Below are positions 1-5,273 of a stretch of 5,273 nt of DNA, in pieces. The stretch comes from Pseudomonadales bacterium (GTDB lineage Bacteria; Pseudomonadota; Gammaproteobacteria; Steroidobacterales; Steroidobacteraceae). The notes under the pieces are model-generated. The model saw only the letters and a list, made by a program, of their open reading frames with translations, ran no database searches and had not been told where the DNA came from. Every line of letters begins with the position of its first letter. Position 1 is the first letter of the stretch. Both the position numbers and the translations under genes were made by a program. Where the stretch lies: assembly GCA_020442965.1 (NCBI GenBank), contig JAGRJB010000458.1, forward strand, positions 1 through 5,273, written 5' to 3'.

Positions 1-2
1 CC

Positions 3-1166
3 GCGTTTGTCGAGGACGTGCTCGCCAAAACGGAAGGACGAGCCGACCGTGCACTCACCGAGCTGATCGGGCGAGAATCCGGCCCCGCGGTGGATTGGCT
101 CGCCGAACAGCATGCCGTGCCGCTGCAACTCGACTTCGCCTGGACCGGGCTCGGCCATTCCCGCCCGCGCCTGCACGCGCCGCCCGGTCGCACTGGCGAG
201 GAGTTATTAGGCCGGTTGTCGACTGCCGCGGAACGTAGCGGTGTCGCGCTCGTGACCGAGGCGTTGGTCACGGACCTTTACGCCGATGCAAGCGATCGCG
301 TGCTCGGCGTGCGCATTGCGCGACCGGATGGCAGCCACGAGGAACTGGGTTGCAGCGCGGTTGTTCTGGCAACCTGCGGCTTCGGCGGCAATCACTCTAT
401 GATCGCAAAGCACATTCCAGCGATGGCCAACGCCCGCTATTTCGGTCACGAGGGCAACCGTGGCGATGGCATTCTGTGGGGCGCGGCGCTCGGCGGCGAA
501 GCGGCCGACATGTCGGCTTACCAGGGGCTCGGTACACTGGCTGATCCCCAGTCGATTATCGTCCCTCACACCCTGATGATCGACGGCGGCGTGCTGGTGA
601 ACGTACGCGGCCAGCGCTTCACCCACGAACTCGCCAACATTTCGGGTATGTGCATCCCGGTGCTGGCGCAGCCGGAGGGTCGCGCATGGGTCTTGTTCGA
701 TCAGCAACGACTCACAGCCTCGCTCGGACATTCGATCGAGTTGCAACAGCTCAAACAGTTAGGTGCGGTGAAATCGGCGGCGCACCTGCCTGCGCTGGAG
801 AGCCAGATGGGAGTTGCAGCGGGTTCGCTCACACAGACACTCGCGCAGGTTGCAGCGAGCAAAGCAGCCGGCACCGTAGACTCTCTTGGCCGATCATTTG
901 CCAAACTCGACGCGCTCGCTCCGCCGTACTGCGCGATTCGAGTAACAGGTGCGCTGTTTCATACGCAAGGTGGGCTGCGCGTCGACAGCGAAGCGCGAGT
1001 GTTGCGCGCAGACGGAACAGCGCTCCCCAACCTGTTTGCAGGCGGCGGCACCGCGCGTAGCATCTCGGGCCCCGATGTAACGGGCTACCTACCGGCAATG
1101 GGACTCTGTATGGCGATCACGTTGGGCCGCATCGCGGGCCGCGCGGCTGCCAGGCAAGTGCGCTAG
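3..1166 (+). CDS. FAD-dependent dehydrogenase, fumarate reductase / ketosteroid dehydrogenase type (5' partial)
   Basis: Flavoprotein of the FAD_binding_2 family, whose members oxidise or reduce C-C bonds next to carbonyl or carboxyl groups. The frame is open from the window edge. The GTG at 18 is probably internal, because the residues on both sides of it read as the usual middle of this family (FVEDVLAKTEG, then AVDWLAEQ), and the N-terminal GxGxxG dinucleotide-binding motif, about 90 residues, is missing. Numbering from the GTG, visible landmarks are VVLATCGFGGN (115-125, FAD-domain strand), NRGDGILWG (147-155), VNVRGQRFTHE (194-204), FHTQGGL (314-320, active-site His-Thr-x-Gly-Gly) and the FAD-contacting C-terminus LFAGGG...SGPDVTGYLPAMGL (339-363). 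The His and Arg that serve fumarate reduction in flavocytochrome c seem replaced (see findings), so a steroid-, terpenoid- or cyclic ketone-type substrate is more likely than fumarate; this is inference. It ends at TAG, 12 bases from the convergent hydrolase gene. The family call is firm; the substrate is unknown. Confidence 0.9.
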   Translation, partial: AFVEDVLAKTEGRADRALTELIGRESGPAVDWLAEQHAVPLQLDFAWTGLGHSRPRLHAPPGRTGEELLGRLSTAAERSGVALVTEALVTDLYADASDRVLGVRIARPDGSHEELGCSAVVLATCGFGGNHSMIAKHIPAMANARYFGHEGNRGDGILWGAALGGEAADMSAYQGLGTLADPQSIIVPHTLMIDGGVLVNVRGQRFTHELANISGMCIPVLAQPEGRAWVLFDQQRLTASLGHSIELQQLKQLGAVKSAAHLPALESQMGVAAGSLTQTLAQVAASKAAGTVDSLGRSFAKLDALAPPYCAIRVTGALFHTQGGLRVDSEARVLRADGTALPNLFAGGGTARSISGPDVTGYLPAMGLCMAITLGRIAGRAAARQVR

Positions 1167-1178
1167 CGCGCAAGGTCG
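1160..1178. other. Convergent gene junction with short palindrome; no clear terminator
   Basis: The stop codons of the flavoprotein gene (TAG, 1164-1166) and the hydrolase gene (complement of 1179-1181) are separated by only 12 bases. The first stop sits inside the perfect palindrome GCGCTAGCGC (1160-1169), and TGCGC/GCGCA at 1159-1163 and 1168-1172 could form a 5-bp stem with a 4-base loop. No T-tract follows on either strand, so this is at best a weak hairpin and not a recognisable intrinsic terminator. Each transcript probably runs into the opposite gene or ends by another mechanism. Confidence 0.3.
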
Positions 1179-2390
1179 CTAGGGCGCCACGTCGGTCGCC
1201 GGCACCGGCACAATCCCGCGCAGAATGGCGTTTGGAATGCGCGCATCATCCCAATTCTTCGCGAGCGCGTTCAGATCCTGCACCACCTTGCCGGTACGCA
1301 CGATCACCAGGTCTTGCGACGGTACGACGTAGACGCGCTGCCCGCCGAAGCCATCGATGAAGACAACATCGTCCGCCACGAACGGCTCTGAGTGATAAGC
1401 CTTGATCGTTTTGTCGTTGTAGCGTCGTTCCTGGCCCGGCGGTGAGCCTAACCAGATTTGATAGCCGTAGTTGGGGTTGGTGGCAGCTGGCGTGACCATG
1501 TCTGCGATCCACTGCGCCGGCACTACCTGATCATCTTGAAAACGTCCCTGGTTCTTCAGTAGCAAGCCGACCTGTAGCCAGCCGCGCGCCGTCGTGTAAA
1601 TGCAGCAGAATGTGTGCGCCATACCGCCTTCACGGTCGAGCCACACATAGGCGGTCGGCGCGCCTATACGACCCCACAGTCGTTCTGACAGATACTGCGA
1701 ATAGCGCTTACCTGCGGCGCGTTGCAAGATTATGCCGAGCAACTGCGCATTGACATTGAGATACTGGAACTCGCTACCGTGCGGATGCTCCGCGGGCACC
1801 GACAAGGCCGTGTCCGTGATATCGCTACCAAGAGTCAGTTGGAAACTCGCCCATGTACCAAAGCGCACGATCTCCAGTCCCGATGACATTTGCAACAGAT
1901 CCCTGATCGTGATGTCTCTGCGTGAATCGTGGCGCCACTCTGGCAGGTAGTTGGCGGCGGGTTCATCAACAGACTTGATCAAGCCGTCCTGAATGGCTGC
2001 GCCCATCAGAAGACCCACGACCGACTTGTGCGCAGAAAATGGATCGGTGCGTGTATTGCGATCGTGCCCCGGCCAATACTTCTCGTAACGCAACGCCCCA
2101 CGATGCCAGATCAGCAATGCGACCGACTGCGTGTCATTGGCATAGCGCTCAGCCGCAGCGATCGCCGCGGGATCGATGGTCGTGTTCGTAGCCGTGGCAA
2201 TCGCCGCTTCCGTTCCAGACACAGCTTCCTGCGGCTGATTGCGTTCCGTTTGGTCGACGGCGCCCATCGCGGGACCGGTGATCATGCGCCGAATGACAAC
2301 CGGATCGGCTACATAGAAGCCGAGTACGACGATGATCAGCACCGCGACGCTGGCGAGCAGCCCCTTGCCGATCCAGCGAAGCACGCGCAC
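1179..2390 (-). CDS. Membrane-anchored serine hydrolase, beta-lactamase / 6-aminohexanoate-dimer hydrolase family
   Basis: Serine hydrolase of the class C beta-lactamase superfamily (COG1680-like), whose members include esterases, NylB-type amide hydrolases and peptidases. With the GTG at 2390 as start (403 residues), a basic N-terminus (RVLRWIGKG) precedes one hydrophobic helix at about 11-28, so the protein is probably anchored in the inner membrane with its catalytic domain outside. A linker of about 50 residues follows. Catalytic motifs are S119-A-H-K122 (SxxK, nucleophile and base), Y210-L-N212 (YxN) and, as third motif, GFGGQ (347-351) in place of the KTG of beta-lactamases. The C-terminal VVPSQDLVIVRTG is typical of the NylB-like branch. 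An ATG at 2450 would give 423 residues, but it overlaps the upstream gene by 56 bases and has no Shine-Dalgarno sequence. The GTG lies 4 bases past that gene's stop with AGCAGG about 8 bases upstream. It is the last gene of the aldehyde dehydrogenase-transporter unit. Family firm; ester versus amide substrate unknown. Confidence 0.9.
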   Translation of the reverse strand: MRVLRWIGKGLLASVAVLIIVVLGFYVADPVVIRRMITGPAMGAVDQTERNQPQEAVSGTEAAIATATNTTIDPAAIAAAERYANDTQSVALLIWHRGALRYEKYWPGHDRNTRTDPFSAHKSVVGLLMGAAIQDGLIKSVDEPAANYLPEWRHDSRRDITIRDLLQMSSGLEIVRFGTWASFQLTLGSDITDTALSVPAEHPHGSEFQYLNVNAQLLGIILQRAAGKRYSQYLSERLWGRIGAPTAYVWLDREGGMAHTFCCIYTTARGWLQVGLLLKNQGRFQDDQVVPAQWIADMVTPAATNPNYGYQIWLGSPPGQERRYNDKTIKAYHSEPFVADDVVFIDGFGGQRVYVVPSQDLVIVRTGKVVQDLNALAKNWDDARIPNAILRGIVPVPATDVAP

Positions 2391-2394
2391 GACG

Positions 2395-3756
2395 CTAGCC
2401 TGCTGCGCGCTGCTCGAGCGCGGCGCGGATCTCGCTATGCCGAGCCGCATCGATCGGGAATCGCCACATGAAGATCATTGGCACCGACAGCAGCGCTGCA
2501 GGCAGCAATGATGCGCAAATTCGAATGCCAAACGCAGACGGGCTATCGAGTACCTGCGCACCACCCTCGTAGCCAAACATGGCGATCAATCCGAGTGTCA
2601 ACGGTGCACCCAGCATGATGCCGCCTTTGAAGACGATTGCCAGGAATGCCATGTGCCCGCCCATCTGCCGCACACCGGAGTGCAATTCGTCATGGTCCAC
2701 GGTGTCGGCGGCCATCGCGGGCGGCGTGATCATCGTGCCGCCGTTACCGAAGCCCATCAGTACTTGGGCGGCCAGAACCACGCCCAGCGCACCAACGGGC
2801 GCAAAGAACAACAGCAAGTAGGAGCCGGCCGTGATGACGTTCGCCAAAACGTAGCTGCGGTGTTTCCCCAGGCGCCTGGCAATGCCGACCCACGACGGAG
2901 CGAGCAGCGCGGCGACGATCGTGTTGGTGAGCCCCACGGTCAGAACATCTTTTTGCAGATCGAGCACCATGGCCACGAAGAACGGCTGTGCGGCGAAGTA
3001 GGTCCCCATCGCGAGGCGGTCGAACAGATAGGATCCGCCGAGTCGCAAGAATGGCCGATTGCGGGCCAGAATGGCATATAGCTCACGCCACGACGGTGCT
3101 TGTTCGTCAGTTCGTGCGACACCCTGCGGCACGAATAGCAAGCAGGCAATCACGCCGACGGGCAGCGCGACGGCGAAGAAAATGCCGATAACGCGCACGA
3201 TCTGCTCGAAGCTTGGCGCCTCGACACCCATGATGAATTTCCAGTAGATCAGCGGCACCAGCGAGGCCAGCAGGTAGCCGACGAATGCGCCAGTTTCGCG
3301 ATAGCCCGCGATGCGAGTTCGCTCCTGGTAATCGTTAGTGATCTCCCCGCCCCAGCTCTGGTGCGGTATGTAGATCATGGTCCAGCCGAGATAAAGAATG
3401 ATCAACCAGACGCCGAGATAAGCGGCACTCGCGCCTGCTGGCGGCGACACCAGAAACCACCCGGCCACCACGGCGATCGGCAGGCCGATCAACATCCAGG
3501 GTCGACGGCGGCCAAACCGGCTACGGGTCCGATCCGATAGCGCGCCTATCAAAGGGTCTGAGAACAACTCGAACACTCGCCCCACGAGAAACATGGCGCC
3601 CACCACAGACAAGGCCATGCCAACCGTCACCGACGCGTAGGCAGGCGGCAGATACAGCAGTAGCGGCACCATCATCGATTGCAACGCCAGCGTCGGCAGC
3701 GCATACGCGACCAAACGAGCGCCCCCGAGCCGCGGCTCCCCCGAACCTGTAGTCAT
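2395..3756 (-). CDS. MFS transporter, GPH (glycoside-pentoside-hexuronide):cation symporter family
   Basis: Twelve-helix inner-membrane symporter of the MelB-like GPH family (MFS_2); at 453 residues it is full length. The hallmark loop between helices 2 and 3 reads SDPLIGALSDRTRSRFGRRR at 66-85, followed by PWMLIG. The Na+/H+-site region of MelB (R52, D55, D59) appears here as R60, E63 and D67, so one Asp is replaced by Glu. Further family signatures are the cytoplasmic segment with R146-T-R-I-A-G-Y-R153, the DTVDHDELHSGVRQ segment (351-364), and K377 in a helix-11-like segment (VFKGGIMLG), matching a conserved GPH lysine. Many GPH-like proteins in catabolic clusters of degraders carry non-sugar solutes, so a sugar substrate should not be assumed. 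The ATG starts 10 bases after the aldehyde dehydrogenase stop. No good Shine-Dalgarno sequence is visible (CTAGTCTCACGACG precedes it), which suggests translation coupled to the gene upstream. The coding end is 4 bases before the preferred hydrolase start. Confidence 0.93.
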   Translation of the reverse strand: MTTGSGEPRLGGARLVAYALPTLALQSMMVPLLLYLPPAYASVTVGMALSVVGAMFLVGRVFELFSDPLIGALSDRTRSRFGRRRPWMLIGLPIAVVAGWFLVSPPAGASAAYLGVWLIILYLGWTMIYIPHQSWGGEITNDYQERTRIAGYRETGAFVGYLLASLVPLIYWKFIMGVEAPSFEQIVRVIGIFFAVALPVGVIACLLFVPQGVARTDEQAPSWRELYAILARNRPFLRLGGSYLFDRLAMGTYFAAQPFFVAMVLDLQKDVLTVGLTNTIVAALLAPSWVGIARRLGKHRSYVLANVITAGSYLLLFFAPVGALGVVLAAQVLMGFGNGGTMITPPAMAADTVDHDELHSGVRQMGGHMAFLAIVFKGGIMLGAPLTLGLIAMFGYEGGAQVLDSPSAFGIRICASLLPAALLSVPMIFMWRFPIDAARHSEIRAALEQRAAG

Positions 3757-3766
3757 CGTCGTGAGA

Positions 3767-5269
3767 CTAGATCACGGCGCATACAGTTTTCGTCTCGAGA
3801 TAGTTCTCGACCGCTTGATGACCACTGTCGCGACCCCAGCCTGACTGTTTGACGCCGCCGATCGGCAGACTGGGATCGTACATCGGGTGACAATTGATCC
3901 ACACCGATCCAGCCCGAATCTCCGCCGCCAACCGATGCGCAGCCGAGAGTGAGTTGGTCCAGACACTGGCGCCGAGGCCGTACACCGTGTCGTTGGCAAT
4001 CGCAGGAATGTCCTCCAAATCCTTGAATGGCGCCGCGACCACGACCGGGCCAAAGATCTCCTCTTGCACAACGCTCATGTTGGCGTTCACCCTGGCTAAC
4101 ACTGTAGGCTCAATGAAAGTTTGCGTGCCGTCGACGCGTCGACCGCCGGTCACTGCCTCGGCGCCTTGCTGGATCCCGGAGTCGATGTAAGACAACACAC
4201 GGTCCGCGTGCTTGGCGCTGATAAGAGGTCCCATCTGCACAGTGGGATCGAGTCCATTGCCGAGCTTCAGGCCTTGTGCATAGTCGGCCACGCCCGCCAT
4301 GACTTTGTCATAGATCGTTTCGTGTACATATAGACGCGACCCCGCCACGCACACCTGGCCCGAATTGAAAAAGATCGCATTGGCGACGCCGGGTATCGCA
4401 AGCTCGAGATCGGCATCGCGCATCACGATGGCCGGTGACTTTCCGCCCAGCTCGATCGTCACCTTTTTGAGGTTGCCACGTGCCGCATTGACGATCAGCT
4501 TGCCGACTTCGGTCGAACCCGTGAAGGCGATCTTATCGACATCGCGGTGCTCAGCGAGTGCCGCGCCCGCCTGCTCACCCAAGCCGGTGACGATGTTCAA
4601 CACGCCGGGCGGCAAGCCGGCCTCCAGCAGCAGCTCGCCGAGTCGCAAAGCTGTTAGCGAGGTATCCTCCGCTGGTTTCAGCACCATCGAGCAGCCGGCC
4701 GCCAGAGCCGGCGCAAGTTTCATGGCCGTTAGAACGATCGGCGAATTCCACGGTACGATTGCTCCGACCACACCGATCGGTTGCTTCAGCGTATACGCAA
4801 ATATCTTCTTGCCGGCCGGCTGATAGTTGATGGACGTCGGGATGGTCCGCCCCTCGATCTTGGTCGCCTGCCCCGCAAAATAGCGGAACTGCTCGATGCC
4901 ACCTGGGATCTCTGCGTACTTACCGATCCAGATCGGCTTACCTTGATCGAGTGTCTCGAGTTCAGCCAACTCGTCGAGCGCGGCCTCCATGAGATCGGCC
5001 ATCTTCCACAGCACCCGCGCCTTCTGTGCCCCCGGCAGGTCGCGCCAGATCCCCGCTTCAAACGACGCCCGCGCCGCCTGCACTGCTCGATCGACGTCGG
5101 CCTGCTCCCCAGCGGGGACTGTCGCCAACAGTTCACCCGTTGCCGGACTGATGGCGTCGAGTGTCTTGCCCGACACCGCGTCTAACCACTGCTCGCCGAT
5201 CAGCATCTTGAGACGCTTCCTGGCGAGAAAGGCCTGCGCGCCTGCGGACTGTGGCGCGAGCTTCACCAC
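3767..5269 (-). CDS. NAD(P)-dependent aldehyde dehydrogenase (phenylacetaldehyde / betaine aldehyde dehydrogenase-like)
   Basis: Cytoplasmic aldehyde dehydrogenase that oxidises an aldehyde to its acid with NAD(P)+. As read from the GTG at 5269 it has 500 residues, normal for the family. The catalytic set is complete: N175 in PWNSP (oxyanion), K198 and E201 in LKPAE (cofactor ribose), GSTEVG at 251-256 (cofactor loop), E273 in IELGGK (general base), C307 in FNSGQVCVAG (nucleophile) and E404 in EEIFGPVV. The C-terminal run DPSLPIGGVKQSGWGRDSGH is closest by memory to phenylacetaldehyde and related medium-size aldehyde dehydrogenases, but this does not fix the substrate. The start is uncertain. 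GTG codons at 5269 and 5266 are in tandem, the frame stays open to the window edge, and an ATG at residue 22 (MLIGEQWLD) is possible; the segment AQAFLARKRL before it looks like a genuine family N-terminus, so the real start is at or beyond the edge. First visible gene of the minus-strand unit, 10 bases before the transporter. Confidence 0.94.
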   Translation of the reverse strand: MVKLAPQSAGAQAFLARKRLKMLIGEQWLDAVSGKTLDAISPATGELLATVPAGEQADVDRAVQAARASFEAGIWRDLPGAQKARVLWKMADLMEAALDELAELETLDQGKPIWIGKYAEIPGGIEQFRYFAGQATKIEGRTIPTSINYQPAGKKIFAYTLKQPIGVVGAIVPWNSPIVLTAMKLAPALAAGCSMVLKPAEDTSLTALRLGELLLEAGLPPGVLNIVTGLGEQAGAALAEHRDVDKIAFTGSTEVGKLIVNAARGNLKKVTIELGGKSPAIVMRDADLELAIPGVANAIFFNSGQVCVAGSRLYVHETIYDKVMAGVADYAQGLKLGNGLDPTVQMGPLISAKHADRVLSYIDSGIQQGAEAVTGGRRVDGTQTFIEPTVLARVNANMSVVQEEIFGPVVVAAPFKDLEDIPAIANDTVYGLGASVWTNSLSAAHRLAAEIRAGSVWINCHPMYDPSLPIGGVKQSGWGRDSGHQAVENYLETKTVCAVI

Positions 5270-5273
5270 CTGA

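Noticed and set aside
207..746. Long minus-strand reading frame (179 codons) opposite the flavoprotein gene
   Set aside because: It lies wholly inside a gene with a clear family match; the translation is rich in Arg, His and Ala without motifs, as expected from the antisense of GC-rich coding DNA.
292..2165. Two copies of the octamer GCGATCGC (292-299 and 2158-2165), recalling the HIP1 repeat of cyanobacteria
   Set aside because: Two copies in about 5 kb, both inside coding sequence and with no regular spacing, are not enrichment in GC-rich DNA; nothing else points to a cyanobacterium.
1179..2390. Beta-lactamase resistance gene
   Set aside because: The fold family is shared, but the third motif is GFGGQ rather than KTG, and the neighbours are catabolic and transport genes without an AmpR-like regulator in the window.
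1929..2471. Plus-strand reading frame of 180 codons opposite the hydrolase and transporter genes
   Set aside because: The translation is dominated by Arg, His and Asp, has no recognisable domain, and spans two well-supported minus-strand genes; it is an antisense shadow.
2653..3081. Plus-strand reading frame of 142 codons opposite the transporter gene
   Set aside because: Low-complexity composition (Gly, His, Arg, Gln) and antisense to a full-length GPH transporter with all family motifs.
4365..4823. Plus-strand reading frame of 152 codons opposite the aldehyde dehydrogenase gene
   Set aside because: Ser/Ala/Pro-rich without motifs and antisense to the catalytic core of an intact aldehyde dehydrogenase.

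Overview
The window is a densely coding, fairly GC-rich (roughly 60% by eye) stretch of bacterial chromosome. It carries four protein genes and almost no intergenic DNA. Gene style and product types suggest a catabolically versatile proteobacterium (an alpha- or gammaproteobacterial degrader of lipids, aromatics, terpenoids or steroids), but the sequence does not fix the taxon. No RNA gene, insertion sequence, CRISPR array, attachment site, replication origin or convincing promoter was seen. Every gap between genes is at most 12 bases, and the control regions of both transcription units lie outside the window.

Layout. Positions 3-1166 (+) hold the C-terminal part of an FAD-dependent dehydrogenase of the fumarate reductase / 3-ketosteroid dehydrogenase type; its N-terminal FAD-binding Rossmann motif lies before the window. 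Converging on it with a 12-base gap is a minus-strand three-gene unit, read from right to left: an NAD(P)-dependent aldehyde dehydrogenase (5269-3767), a GPH-family MFS symporter (3756-2395) and a membrane-anchored serine hydrolase of the beta-lactamase / 6-aminohexanoate-dimer hydrolase type (2390-1179). Gaps in the unit are 10 and about 4 bases, so co-transcription is very likely.

How they may work together (inference). The hydrolase, held by one N-terminal membrane helix with its catalytic domain predicted in the periplasm, could cleave an ester, amide or lactone. The cation-coupled symporter could import the product, and the aldehyde dehydrogenase could oxidise an aldehyde intermediate to the acid. 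The flavoprotein could perform a dehydrogenation in the same pathway, but it is on the opposite strand and may be unrelated. The substrate cannot be read from the sequence. All four genes belong to known families, and I see no strong case for a previously undescribed system. The most informative oddities are the apparent loss of fumarate-reductase catalytic residues in the flavoprotein and the unassigned substrate of the three-gene unit.
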